From an uncultured Clostridia bacterium (GTDB lineage: Bacteria > Bacillota > Clostridia > Christensenellales > Aristaeellaceae): 37,227 bases of DNA. The position numbers and the translations under genes are program-made. How positions within the stretch are numbered: the stretch's first letter is position 1; each line of letters starts with the position of its first letter. The notes below the pieces were generated by a model, which was not told the DNA's origin, searched no databases, and saw only the letters and a program-made list of their open reading frames with translations. This document shows positions 23,356-31,640 of the stretch, piece by piece. The DNA is taken from assembly GCA_946543085.1 (NCBI GenBank), contig CAMNLM010000011.1, forward strand, positions 1 through 37,227, in the 5' to 3' direction.

Positions 23356-23724
23356 ATGGATTTCAACGCATCCTCACCGATCTGGATGCAGGTCGCGACC
23401 CGCATCAAGACGGAGATGGTGAGCGGCAAGCTGCCGCCCGGGGCGAAGCTGCCCGGCGGGCGCGAGCTGGCGCTGCAGTACACCATCAACCCCAACACCG
23501 CCGCGCGCGTCTACCAGGAGCTCGAGAAGGAGGGCCTGGTGGAGGTCCGGCGCGGCATGGGCACCTATGTGACCGAGGCGGCCGAGCGGATTGCGCGTCT
23601 GCGGGACGGCATGGCGCGGGACGCGGCTGAGGATTACATGGACAGGATGGCTTCCCTGGGCTACACCCGGGCGGAGGCTGTCGCATGGATAGAACAGGAG
23701 GACAGAGAGCATGCTGAAGAGTGA
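23356..23724 (+). CDS. GntR family transcriptional regulator, YtrA subfamily
   Basis: 122 residues: winged-helix domain (about 8-75) with PIWMQVATRIKTEMVSGKL, LPPGAKLPGGRELA and the recognition helix region INPNTAARVYQELEKEGL, then RRGMGTYV. Only about 45 residues follow, the short helical dimerisation tail typical of the YtrA group rather than a ligand domain. The ATG at 23356 follows GGAGGTG. It overlaps the ABC ATPase gene by 14 bases, the standard YtrA arrangement in which the regulator controls its own ABC transporter operon, often in response to cell-wall-active antibiotics (family knowledge; inducer here unknown). Confidence 0.92.
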   Translation: MDFNASSPIWMQVATRIKTEMVSGKLPPGAKLPGGRELALQYTINPNTAARVYQELEKEGLVEVRRGMGTYVTEAAERIARLRDGMARDAAEDYMDRMASLGYTRAEAVAWIEQEDREHAEE

Positions 23725-24418
23725 AGCGCTGACCAAGGTTTTCGGCTCGAAGACCGCGGTGGACCACGTGAGCCTGAACCTCGAGGCGGGCCACATCTGC
23801 GCGATGCTGGGCCCGAACGGCAGCGGCAAAACGACCTGGATGAAGATGGCCGCGGGCCTGTGCAAGCCCACGAGCGGCCAGGTCTTCTTCGACGGGGAGC
23901 CGATCGGCGTGAAGAGCCGCGCGTCCGTCGCCTATATGTCGACCGAACCGTATTTCTACACCTGGATGACCATCCGCGACGTGGCGAAGTACTACGCGGA
24001 TTTCTTCGCGGACTTCTCCATGGAGCGCTTCCGGGATCTGCTCCGCCGCTTTGAGCTGGAGGAGAACCTGAAGACGAAAACCCTCTCCTCCGGCATGATG
24101 GCCAAGGCGAAGATCGCCGTGACCATGGCGCGCGACGCGCGCATCTGGATGCTGGACGAGCCCTTCAACGGCATCGACCTGGTGGCCCGCGACCAGATCA
24201 AGAGCGCGATCATCGAATCCGCCGCGCCGGACAAGCTGCTGCTGATGTCCAGCCACCTGGTGGAGGAGATGGAGAGCATCGCCGACCGCGCGGTGTTCCT
24301 GCGCAAGGGCCAGCTCATCAAGGAAGTGGATATCGAGACGGAGCGCGCCGAGACCGGCTGCTCCATCGCCGACGAATACCGCCGCATCTATGGCGCGCAG
24401 GGAGGAGAGGAAGCATGA
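23711..24418 (+). CDS. ABC transporter ATP-binding protein of the GntR-linked operon
   Basis: 235 residues. Walker A LGPNGSGKTTWMK, Q-loop region VAYMSTEPYFYTWMT (the glutamine is not conserved as such), signature LSSGMMAKAKIAV in place of LSGGQ, Walker B IWMLDEPFNGIDL and switch His in LLMSSHLVEEME. The degenerate signature and short length match YtrB-like exporters. Ribosome binding site CAGGAGG. Downstream permease overlaps by ATGA. Probably forms an exporter or sensor of peptide antibiotics with that permease; substrate not readable. Confidence 0.9.
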   Translation: MLKSEALTKVFGSKTAVDHVSLNLEAGHICAMLGPNGSGKTTWMKMAAGLCKPTSGQVFFDGEPIGVKSRASVAYMSTEPYFYTWMTIRDVAKYYADFFADFSMERFRDLLRRFELEENLKTKTLSSGMMAKAKIAVTMARDARIWMLDEPFNGIDLVARDQIKSAIIESAAPDKLLLMSSHLVEEMESIADRAVFLRKGQLIKEVDIETERAETGCSIADEYRRIYGAQGGEEA

Positions 24419-25158
24419 TCAACCTGATCAAATACGAATTCAGAAAGACCTGGACCACCAAGCTCATTCTGCTGGCCATCACGGCCTTCGCGGAGGTCGT
24501 CTTCCTCGCCAGTCTCTACCTGGACAAGCGGGACATCAACGCCCTCTCCATCGTGGCGCTGACCATCCTGGCCATCGGCGGCATCCTCTTCATCGGCATC
24601 CAGAGCATTCTGACCATGCACCAGGACATGAACACGAAGCAGGGCTACATGCTCTACATGACGCCCAACAGCTGCTACAAGATCCTCGGCGGCAAGGTGC
24701 TGGAGAACGGCCTGTCCATGTTTGTGGCCGGCGCCTTCTACTTCGCCCTCGGCGCGCTGGATGTGACCCTGCTGCTCGGCCACTACGGCGAGCTGGACAA
24801 GCTGATGGAGATGGTGAAGCAGTTCATGAGCTCCATGCAGATGGAGGTCAGCCTGAACGGCCGCATGTTCGCCCTGTTCGCGCTCAGCTTCCTCTGCTCC
24901 TGGCTCTGCACGGTGACCACGGCCTACCTGGCCGACGTCGTCGCGACCTGCCTGCTGAACGGCAAGAAGCACAACGGCTGGATCGGCCTGCTGGTTTTCA
25001 TCCTGCTGCAGACGCTCTTCTCCTGGGTGGAGCGGACTGCGGTCGGCGGACGCGCGCTGGACGTGCAGCTGATTGGCTCAGCGGCGATCGCGATCGTCGC
25101 CTCCGCGGCGATGTATGCCGCGACGGCGTTCCTGATGGACCGGCACCTGAGCGTGTAA
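24415..25158 (+). CDS. ABC transporter permease of the GntR-linked operon
   Basis: 247 residues with about six hydrophobic helices and an N-terminal MINLIKYEFRKTW start typical of ABC-2-type permeases of the YtrC/YtrD kind. The Tyr-rich YMLYMTPNSCYKILGGKVLE segment after the second helix is a hallmark of clostridial homologues (from memory). Translationally coupled to the ATPase. Last gene in the operon; a strong terminator follows at 25192. Confidence 0.85.
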   Translation: MINLIKYEFRKTWTTKLILLAITAFAEVVFLASLYLDKRDINALSIVALTILAIGGILFIGIQSILTMHQDMNTKQGYMLYMTPNSCYKILGGKVLENGLSMFVAGAFYFALGALDVTLLLGHYGELDKLMEMVKQFMSSMQMEVSLNGRMFALFALSFLCSWLCTVTTAYLADVVATCLLNGKKHNGWIGLLVFILLQTLFSWVERTAVGGRALDVQLIGSAAIAIVASAAMYAATAFLMDRHLSV

Positions 25159-25191
25159 AAGTTCAAAGCGGCCGCGCATTGCGCGCAAACG

Positions 25192-25237
25192 AAGACCCCG
25201 CGGCGGCTTCCGGGAGGAGGCTGCCGCGGGGTCTTTT
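25192..25237 (+). terminator. Intrinsic terminator of the GntR-ABC operon
   Basis: AAGACCCCGCGGC (25192-25204) pairs with GCCGCGGGGTCTT (25223-25235): 13-bp stem, 18-nt loop, four T. Confidence 0.9.
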
Positions 25238-25288
25238 GCGCGATGCCGTCAGAGCGCGGGGACAGGAAGCCTGTCCGCGGCGCAAAAA

Positions 25289-25314
25289 AGCTCCCGCGCA
25301 AGCCTGCGGGAGCT
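25289..25314 (-). terminator. Terminator of the tRNA operon
   Basis: AGCTCCCGC and GCGGGAGCT form a 9-bp stem with an 8-nt loop; on the minus strand it is followed by five T. It lies 27 bases beyond tRNA-Glu, which itself runs into a T-rich stretch. Confidence 0.8.
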
Positions 25315-25340
25315 CAGGAGCAAAAAGACAAAAGAAAAAG

Positions 25341-25413
25341 CACCTCCGACCGGATTCGAACCGGTGTCGCCGCCTTGAGAGGGCGGTGTGCTAGGCCACT
25401 ACACAACGGAGGC
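25341..25413 (-). tRNA. tRNA-Glu (anticodon CTC)
   Basis: 73 nt. Acceptor GCCTCCG pairs with CGGAGGT, discriminator G. Anticodon stem CCGCC/GGCGG with loop CTCTCAA gives CTC. T arm ACCGGTTCGAATCCGGT. The 3' CCA is not encoded. It lies seven bases downstream of tRNA-Gln in the same transcript. Confidence 0.93.
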
Positions 25414-25420
25414 ACAAAAG

Positions 25421-25491
25421 CTGGGGAACTAGGATTCGAACCTAGACAATACGAGTCAGAGTCGCAGGTGCTGCCGTTACACCATTCCCCA
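25421..25491 (-). tRNA. tRNA-Gln (anticodon CTG)
   Basis: 71 nt. Acceptor TGGGGAA pairs with TTCCCCA, discriminator G. The U1-A72 first pair is characteristic of tRNA-Gln. Anticodon stem TGCGA/TCGTA with loop CTCTGAC gives CTG. T arm CTAGGTTCGAATCCTAG. CCA is not encoded. Confidence 0.93.
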
Positions 25492-25511
25492 TCAGCATTT
25501 GCTGCTTGGAT

Positions 25512-25540
25512 ATAGTATCAAATCTTTCACCAATTGTCAA
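25512..25540 (-). promoter_or_regulatory. Sigma-A promoter of the tRNA operon
   Basis: On the minus strand TTGACA (25540-25535), 17-bp spacer, TACTAT (25517-25512), 20 bases before tRNA-Gln. Confidence 0.8.
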
Positions 25541-25581
25541 GGGCTTTTTGCTGGTAGTTTCTGGTAGTTCCTTTGTTCCCC

Positions 25582-25610
25582 TTGCGTGCCCGGGGCGCAG
25601 GGACTATAAT
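25582..25610 (+). promoter_or_regulatory. Probable sigma-A promoter of mrfAB
   Basis: TTGCGT (25582-25587), 17-bp spacer, TATAAT (25605-25610). The 165-base leader that follows shows no ORF or clear hairpin. Confidence 0.7.
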
Positions 25611-25775
25611 AGCTTTTAGCGAAAACCCGTTCGCAATCCGGCATGCGGGGCGCCCGGACAGCCGTCCCGGCGCCGCGTCCGGCCATTCCCGCGCACAGGC
25701 CGCGAACGCGCGCCCTGCAGGCGCGATTGTCCGGCATTTCTCATCGGGAAGCCGACGAAAAGGGGGCGTACCTTC

Positions 25776-28061
25776 TTGAACGTTGATCAGCTGGCGCAGG
25801 TGCTGCGCGCAGACCAGGACTTTATGGAAAACGTGACGCGCTGGGAGGTACTGCCCGCGCGGCCCGCGCGCTACGCGGACTATCCCGACGGGCTGGACGA
25901 GCGGCTGCGGGAGGTGCTGCGCAAGCGCGGCATCCACCAGCTCTACACCCACCAGGCGCAGGCCGTGCAGCGCGTGCTCGCCGGGGAGGATGTCGTGGTC
26001 GTCACGCCCACGGCCTCCGGCAAGACCATGTGCTACAACCTGCCCGTGCTCTCCGCCATCCTGAAGAACCCGGACGCGCGGGCGCTCTATCTCTTCCCGA
26101 CCAAGGCGCTCTCCGCCGACCAGGTCAGCGAGCTCTATGAGATGATCGAGCAGGCGGGCGTGGACATCAAGACCTTCACCTACGACGGCGACACCCCCGC
26201 GGCGGCGCGGCGGGCCGTGCGGCAGGCCGGGCATATCGTGGTCACCAATCCCGACATGCTCCACAGCGGCATCCTCCCGCACCACACCAAGTGGGTCAAG
26301 CTCTTCGAGAACCTGCGCTATATCGTCATCGACGAGATCCACACCTACCGCGGCGTGTTCGGCTCCAACCTGACCAACGTGCTGCGGCGGCTGATGCGCC
26401 TGTGCGCCTTCTACGGCAGCCACCCGCAGTTCATCCTGTGCAGCGCGACCATCGCCAATCCGCGCGAGCTGGCTGAGACCCTGACCGGCCGGCCCGTGTC
26501 CCTCATCGATGACAACGGCGCGCCGGCGGGCGAGCGGCACTTTGTGTTCTACAATCCGCCGGTGGTCAACCGCCAGCTGGGCATCCGCAAGGGCGTCGTG
26601 CCCGAGGTGCGGGCCATCTCCGGCATGCTGCTGAAAAACGGCATTCAGGCCATCACCTTCGCCCGCTCCCGCCTGGTGGTGGAGGTGCTGACCCGCTACC
26701 TCAAGGACATGGTGCGCGACCCGATGGGCAACGCGGGCCGCGTGCGCGGCTACCGCGGCGGCTACCTGCCGACCCAGCGGCGCGAGATCGAGCGCGGACT
26801 GCGCGCGGGCCAGATTGACGCCGTTGTGTCCACCAACGCCCTGGAGCTGGGCATCGACATCGGCGCGCTGGACGCCTGCGTGCTGTGCGGCTATCCCGGA
26901 ACCATCGCCAGCGCCTGGCAGCAGGCCGGACGCGCGGGTCGCCGCAAGTCCACGAGCATCGTCTTCTTCGTGGCGTCTTCCGCCGCCATCGACCAGTATA
27001 TCGTCAATCACCCGGATTATTTCCTGCGGCAGAGCCCCGAAAACGCCCTGCTCAACCCGGACAACCTCTATATCCTCCTCAGCCACTTCAAGTGCGCGGC
27101 CTTTGAGCTGCCCTTCGAGGACGGCGACAGCTTCGGCAACGCGCCCGCCCCGGAGGAATACCTCAGTTTCCTGGAGGAGAGCCACATCCTGCACCACGCG
27201 GAGGGCCGCTGGCACTGGTCGGCGGAGGATTTTCCGGCCAGCGAGATCAGCCTGCGCTCCGCCGCCTCGGAGAACTTCATCATCATCGACATCACGGACG
27301 CGGGCCACCACCGGGTCATCGGTGAGATGGACCGCTATACGGTGCCCATGCTCCTGCATGAGAACGCCATCTACATGCACGAGGGCCGCCAGTACCAGGT
27401 GGAGAAGCTGGACTTCGACGCCTGCAAGGCCTACATCCGCCAGGTGGACGTGGACTATTACACCGACGCCGACCTCAACGTCAGCCTGAGTCTGCTGGAC
27501 ATCGAGGACAGCGCGGAGGAACAGGGCTTTGCCCGCGCCCTCGGTGAAGTGAAGGTGACCTCCCTGGTGACGATGTTCAAGAAGATCAAGTTCGACACGC
27601 ACGAGACGCTGGGCTTCGGCCATGTGCGCCTGCCGGAGATGGACATGCATACCACGGCCTGCTGGTGGACGCTGCCGGACAGCCTCTGCGCGCGCTTTGA
27701 GGCGGACGCCCTGCAGGGCGGCATGCTCGGCATCGCGAACCTCATGCGCATCGTCGCCCCGCTCTACCTCATGTGCTCCCCGCAGGACATCGCGGTGATC
27801 TACCAGGTGCGCTCGCCCATCACGGACAAGCCCACCATCATTCTCTATGACAACTGTCCCGGCGGCGTCGGCCTCGCGCAGAAGGCCTACGGCATGCAGG
27901 GCCTCCTGCTGGAGAAGTGCCTGGACATCGTGAGCCGCTGCACCTGCGCCCTGGGCTGCCCCTCCTGCGTGGGCCCCGTGGGCGAGGTCGGCGCGGACGG
28001 CAAGAAGACCGCCATCGCCGTGCTTCAGGCGTGGGTTCAGCCCGCGGGGGTGACCCCATGA
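25776..28061 (+). CDS. mrfA: DEAD/DEAH-box DNA repair helicase MrfA (YprA family)
   Basis: 761 residues; Bacillus MrfA is a 3'-5' helicase of a mitomycin C excision repair pathway. Motifs: Walker A VTPTASGKTMCYN (77-88), Ia FPTKALSADQ, DEIH box (186-189), SAT-type LCSATIANPREL, motif V VSTNALELGIDIG and motif VI AWQQAGRAGRRKS. The C-terminal domain carries the family's four-Cys metal site, Cys722, 724, 728 and 731 (RCTCALGCPSCVGP). TTG start at 25776 with GGGGGCG about eight bases upstream; no better start nearby. It overlaps mrfB by ATGA, the same gene pair as yprA-yprB in Bacillus. Confidence 0.92.
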   Translation: MNVDQLAQVLRADQDFMENVTRWEVLPARPARYADYPDGLDERLREVLRKRGIHQLYTHQAQAVQRVLAGEDVVVVTPTASGKTMCYNLPVLSAILKNPDARALYLFPTKALSADQVSELYEMIEQAGVDIKTFTYDGDTPAAARRAVRQAGHIVVTNPDMLHSGILPHHTKWVKLFENLRYIVIDEIHTYRGVFGSNLTNVLRRLMRLCAFYGSHPQFILCSATIANPRELAETLTGRPVSLIDDNGAPAGERHFVFYNPPVVNRQLGIRKGVVPEVRAISGMLLKNGIQAITFARSRLVVEVLTRYLKDMVRDPMGNAGRVRGYRGGYLPTQRREIERGLRAGQIDAVVSTNALELGIDIGALDACVLCGYPGTIASAWQQAGRAGRRKSTSIVFFVASSAAIDQYIVNHPDYFLRQSPENALLNPDNLYILLSHFKCAAFELPFEDGDSFGNAPAPEEYLSFLEESHILHHAEGRWHWSAEDFPASEISLRSAASENFIIIDITDAGHHRVIGEMDRYTVPMLLHENAIYMHEGRQYQVEKLDFDACKAYIRQVDVDYYTDADLNVSLSLLDIEDSAEEQGFARALGEVKVTSLVTMFKKIKFDTHETLGFGHVRLPEMDMHTTACWWTLPDSLCARFEADALQGGMLGIANLMRIVAPLYLMCSPQDIAVIYQVRSPITDKPTIILYDNCPGGVGLAQKAYGMQGLLLEKCLDIVSRCTCALGCPSCVGPVGEVGADGKKTAIAVLQAWVQPAGVTP

Positions 28062-29236
28062 ATCTGCGGGACAAGCTGCGGGCCGTGAGCGCGCCCGCCC
28101 CGCGCCCCGCGCCGAAGCCGCAGCCCGCGGCGTCCGACTGCTGGAGGAAGGAAATCACGCGGCCGCTGGAGGAATTCCCCGGCGCGTTTGACCTCAGCCG
28201 CGACACGCTGATGCTCATGCAGGCGGAGGAGCTGCCCCGGCCGCTCGACCCGACGCGCATTCTCTATCTCGACACGGAGACGACGGGCCTGAACGGCGGC
28301 GCGGGCACGGTGGCTTTTCAGGTCGGGCTGGGCTGGCTGCGCGAGGATGGCTTCCATGTGCGCCAGCTCGTGATGCGCGATTATCCGGAGGAGCGCTACC
28401 TGCTGCGCGAGGTGGAGGCCGCGGTGGAGGACGCGGACGTGCTGTGCACCTTCAACGGGCGCACCTTTGACGTGCCGCTCCTGCGCTCGCGCTTCCTGAT
28501 GAACCGCATGGATCCGGACGTTCTCGACGCGCCGCCGCATATCGACCTGCTGCACATCGCGCGGCGGGTGTTCAAGCTGCGCCTGCGCCGCTGCAACCTC
28601 GGCAACCTTGAGGCGCAGGTGCTCGGCATTCCGCGCGAGGACGACCTGCCCGGCGCGGAGGTGCCCGAGCGCTATTTCCGCTACCTGCGCACGGGGGAGT
28701 TCGCCCTGCTGGACGACGTCCTCCGCCACAACGAACAGGACATCGCGAGCCTCTGCGTGCTGCTGAACCGGATGACCTGGCTCTATGACCACCCGGAGCG
28801 CCTCGGCCACAGCGAGGATCTCTTCGCCATGGGCGTGGCGCTGGAGCGCGCGAAGCACGTGGAGGAAGCCCGCCGCTGCTACCGCCTGCTGCCCAGCGGC
28901 GCGCTGCATGCGCAGGGCCAGCTGCGCATGGCGGCCGGCTACCGGCGGGAGGGCAGCCGCGCCGAGGCCGCGCGCCTTTGGCGGGAGATGATCTCCCGCG
29001 GCGAGGGCGGCGTCACGCCCTTCATCGAGCTCGCGAAGCATTACGAGCACTTTGAGCGCGATATCCCGCGCGCCTTGGAGATGACCCGGGAAGCCCTCGT
29101 CCGCGCCGCCGAGCCCAGGCTTGCGCCGGACGCCGAGGCCGAGGCCCAGCTCGAAGCGCTGGAAAAGCGCTACCAGAGGCTGAAAAAGAAGGAACAGGCG
29201 CAAAGAAAAAGCGGCGCGGACGACGTCCCGTATTGA
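28058..29236 (+). CDS. mrfB: DnaQ-like exonuclease MrfB (YprB family) with helical C-terminal repeats
   Basis: 392 residues; partner nuclease of MrfA. DEDDh exonuclease residues: Asp72 and Glu74 in LYLDTETTGLNGG, Asp138 in TFNGRTFDVPLL, and His224/Asp228 in RHNEQDIASL. An Ala/Pro-rich linker precedes the domain. After residue 250, TPR-like helices (HVEEARRCYRLLPSGA and the following repeats to AEAQLEALEKRYQRL) form the C-terminal part, and the protein ends in a Lys-rich tail. Translationally coupled to mrfA. The combination matches the Bacillus pathway that acts on mitomycin C lesions independently of UvrABC. Confidence 0.92.
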   Translation: MNLRDKLRAVSAPAPRPAPKPQPAASDCWRKEITRPLEEFPGAFDLSRDTLMLMQAEELPRPLDPTRILYLDTETTGLNGGAGTVAFQVGLGWLREDGFHVRQLVMRDYPEERYLLREVEAAVEDADVLCTFNGRTFDVPLLRSRFLMNRMDPDVLDAPPHIDLLHIARRVFKLRLRRCNLGNLEAQVLGIPREDDLPGAEVPERYFRYLRTGEFALLDDVLRHNEQDIASLCVLLNRMTWLYDHPERLGHSEDLFAMGVALERAKHVEEARRCYRLLPSGALHAQGQLRMAAGYRREGSRAEAARLWREMISRGEGGVTPFIELAKHYEHFERDIPRALEMTREALVRAAEPRLAPDAEAEAQLEALEKRYQRLKKKEQAQRKSGADDVPY

Positions 29237-29379
29237 GGGCGGGGCAGCTGCCTGAGCCGCTCGTCTGTTTGAAAACGCACTGTTCTTGCAGCCATCGGCA
29301 ACACATCCTCGTCTGTATCAACAGCACAGACCATCAAGAGGGTAAAGAAAAGAGACATACCCGTTTTCCGCACGCAAAA

Positions 29380-29400
29380 ACCTCCCCGGATGGGGGAGGT
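29380..29400 (-). terminator. Intrinsic terminator of the helicase/small membrane protein operon
   Basis: ACCTCCCC and GGGGAGGT (8-bp stem, 5-nt loop), followed on the minus strand by TTTTTG. It is 13 bases beyond the stop at 29413. Confidence 0.85.
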
Positions 29401-29412
29401 CCTGTAACGGTC

Positions 29413-29895
29413 TCATTGCAGCGCGCTGAGCTGCGCCTCGAGCGCGTCCAGCTCGGTGGACAGCTCGGTCTGGAGGTCGCCTGTGTCGGCCGCACCGAGG
29501 GTGGTGCGGCTGATGTAATTCTCCACGGTGGTCATCAGCCCGGTGAAGGTGCTCTCGGGAATCATCGGGCTCGTGCCCGCCAGGGAGGCGTCGGCCTGGT
29601 TGAGCAGCTGCATCGCGTAGACCTTGGAGCGGATCAGCGCCAGGGACGCCTGCGAGGTGCCGCCCGTGCGGCTGAGGGAGGACGTGCGCGTCTTCGCGTC
29701 GTTGCACTCGTTGAGCATGCGCTCGGCAAAGAAGGCGTGCGCCTCGCGCTGATAGCGCATGGCCGGCAGGGCCATCACCACCGTCACGATGAGCGCGATG
29801 AGCAGCAGCAGGGCGACCGCGCCCTGCCAGCGTCCGCGGCTGCGGCCCGGGTCTCCGACGGAGACGCGGCTGCGGCGGGATGAATAGCGATTCAT
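29413..29895 (-). CDS. Small single-pass membrane protein, function unknown
   Basis: 160 residues, not recognised. A basic N-terminus (MNRYSSRRSRVS, then SRGRW) precedes one transmembrane helix (AVALLLLIALIVTVVMALPA, 26-45), so the rest faces outside. The extracellular part is helical, Ala/Thr/Ser-rich, with one Cys and heptad-like spacing (ESTFTGLMTTVENYI; LSTELDALEAQLSALQ at the end), suggesting a coiled coil. GGAGGTG precedes the ATG. It starts 34 bases after the RNA helicase stop with no terminator between, so the two are probably cotranscribed. Confidence 0.75.
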   Translation of the reverse strand: MNRYSSRRSRVSVGDPGRSRGRWQGAVALLLLIALIVTVVMALPAMRYQREAHAFFAERMLNECNDAKTRTSSLSRTGGTSQASLALIRSKVYAMQLLNQADASLAGTSPMIPESTFTGLMTTVENYISRTTLGAADTGDLQTELSTELDALEAQLSALQ

Positions 29896-29929
29896 GAATA
29901 CACCTCCCTGAAAAGGGATATGGGGAAAC

Positions 29930-31294
29930 TCACCGTTTCCCGCGGTTCACGCGCTGGACGGGCCTGCCGAGGACGGGGCCGTCGCGCCGCACCTTGCCGT
30001 CGCGGCCGATCGTGATCACCTGGCCCCCCTTGGGCAGGGCGGGCTTGGCCTCGCGCTCGCGGGGCTTGGGGCGCGGCTGGGCGGGATTGCCCTGGCGGTC
30101 CAGCTTCGCGGGCCGTTCGCCGCGCGGCAGGCGGGGCTTCGGTTCACTCGGGGTGGTGATCTCCATCGGCCAGTCGCTCTCCTTGAGCGGCAGGCGGCGG
30201 CCGATCAGCTTTTCCACCTGGCCGAGCTGCTTGACCTCGTCGATGCAGCAGAAGGAGATCGCGGTGCCGTCCCTGCCCGCGCGGCCCGTGCGGCCGATGC
30301 GGTGGATGTAGCTCTCGGGCTCCATCGGCAGGTCGTAGTTGACCACATGGCTCAGGCCCTCGATGTCCAGGCCGCGGGCGGCGATGTCCGTCGCGACCAG
30401 CACCTTGCATTCGCCGCTCTTGAAGCGGTTCAGGGCCGTCTGCCGGGCGTTCTGGCTCTTGTCGCCGTGAATGGCGACGCTGTCGATGCCCGCGCGCTTC
30501 AGCTCGCGCACGATGCGGTCCGCGCCGTGCTTGGTGCGGCTGAAGACGAGGCAGTTTTCCACGTCCTCCCGGCGGAGGATGTCCGCCAGGAGATGCTTCT
30601 TGTTGGCCTTGTCCACGTAATAGAGGCTCTGGTTGATGCGCTCCACCGGGCTGGAAACCGGGTCGACCTTCACGCTCTCCGGGTCGTGGAGAATGTCCAT
30701 CGCCAGCTTTTCCACCTCGGCGGGCATGGTGGCGGAGAACATCAGCGTCTGGTGCGGCCGCGTCAGCGCGGCCACCACGCGGCGCACATCGTGGATGAAG
30801 CCCATGTCCAGCATGCGGTCGGCCTCGTCCAGCACAAAGATTTCCACGCTGTCCAGCTTCACAAAGCCCTGGCCCATCAGGTCGAGCAGGCGGCCCGGAC
30901 AGGCGATCACCACGTCCACGCCGCGGCGCAGGGCTTCCACCTGCGCGTTCTGGTTCACGCCGCCGATGAGCACCGTGTGCGTCACCGGGACGCCCTTGCC
31001 GTACATCACAAAGCAGTCGTCGATCTGCTGGGCGAGCTCGCGCGTCGGCGTCAGGATCAGCCCGCGCACGCGCCGCGTCTCGCCCGCGTAAACCGGTTTT
31101 TCCGCCAGGCGCTGGAGCATCGGCAGGGCGAAGGCGGCGGTCTTGCCGGTGCCCGTCTGCGCGCAGCCCAGCACATCGCGCCCCCGCAGCACATGCGGGA
31201 TGGTCGCGGCCTGGATCGGGGTCGGAGCGGTATAGCCGCTCAGCCGTACATTGCCCAGCAGCCTGGGCGTCAGTCCAAGGGTATCAAACGTCAT
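29930..31294 (-). CDS. DEAD-box ATP-dependent RNA helicase (RhlE/CshA-like)
   Basis: 454 residues. Q motif FDTLGLTP to YTAPTPIQ, motif I AQTGTGKT (45-52), Ia PTRELAQQ, Ib CPGRLLD, II DEAD (155-158), III SAT (186-188), IV LVFSRTKHGADR, V TDIAARGLDIEG, VI HRIGRTGRAGRDG. After residue about 375 there is a basic, Pro/Arg/Lys-rich disordered tail (RPKPREREAKPALPKGG, ending QRVNRGKR) typical of RhlE-type RNA remodelling helicases used in ribosome assembly and mRNA decay. The ATG at 31294 was chosen for the GAAGGTAA site; an in-frame start at 31354 adds residues not conserved in the family. Followed by the small membrane protein gene. Confidence 0.92.
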   Translation of the reverse strand: MTFDTLGLTPRLLGNVRLSGYTAPTPIQAATIPHVLRGRDVLGCAQTGTGKTAAFALPMLQRLAEKPVYAGETRRVRGLILTPTRELAQQIDDCFVMYGKGVPVTHTVLIGGVNQNAQVEALRRGVDVVIACPGRLLDLMGQGFVKLDSVEIFVLDEADRMLDMGFIHDVRRVVAALTRPHQTLMFSATMPAEVEKLAMDILHDPESVKVDPVSSPVERINQSLYYVDKANKKHLLADILRREDVENCLVFSRTKHGADRIVRELKRAGIDSVAIHGDKSQNARQTALNRFKSGECKVLVATDIAARGLDIEGLSHVVNYDLPMEPESYIHRIGRTGRAGRDGTAISFCCIDEVKQLGQVEKLIGRRLPLKESDWPMEITTPSEPKPRLPRGERPAKLDRQGNPAQPRPKPREREAKPALPKGGQVITIGRDGKVRRDGPVLGRPVQRVNRGKR

Positions 31295-31344
31295 TCGGTT
31301 ACCTTCATTCTTTCCAATCGAACAGCTGTTGCCGTTCCATCTGC

Positions 31345-31374
31345 ATCCTATCACGAAGATGGGGGTTGTGTCAA
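31345..31374 (-). promoter_or_regulatory. Probable promoter of the RNA helicase gene
   Basis: On the minus strand TTGACA (31374-31369), 18-bp spacer, TAGGAT (31350-31345), about 50 bases before the ATG. Confidence 0.7.
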
Positions 31375-31640
31375 GTTTTTGGCATTTGGATGGGAAAACG
31401 GTGGGGGAGAAAGGCGCTGTATCGGCCGTTTCAGACAGGATTGGGGGACTAAGGGGCCAAGACGGGCGGAAAACGGGCGGGAAAGTGTGGATGGGCGATT
31501 GCGGCGCGCGGCTCCCGCTCAGCCCTCAGGCCGCCCGCCCCGCTGACAGAGGGGGGAAAAACGGGGGCTGTGCCTGTGCACGGCGTTCCGCGCTTGCCTG
31601 GCTTTCAACACACCTCCGAAAAGAAAAGGAGAAACAATCC
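31375..31640 (+). other. Spacer before the RicA-like gene
   Basis: G-rich stretch without a credible gene. A plus-strand promoter for the 31641 operon should lie here, but I found no convincing -35/-10 pair. An AAAGGAG site lies at its right end. Confidence 0.5.

Noticed and set aside
31375..31640. N-terminal extension of the RicA-like gene to 31251
   Set aside because: The added residues overlap the divergent helicase start, are not family-like, and a strong ribosome binding site marks 31641.
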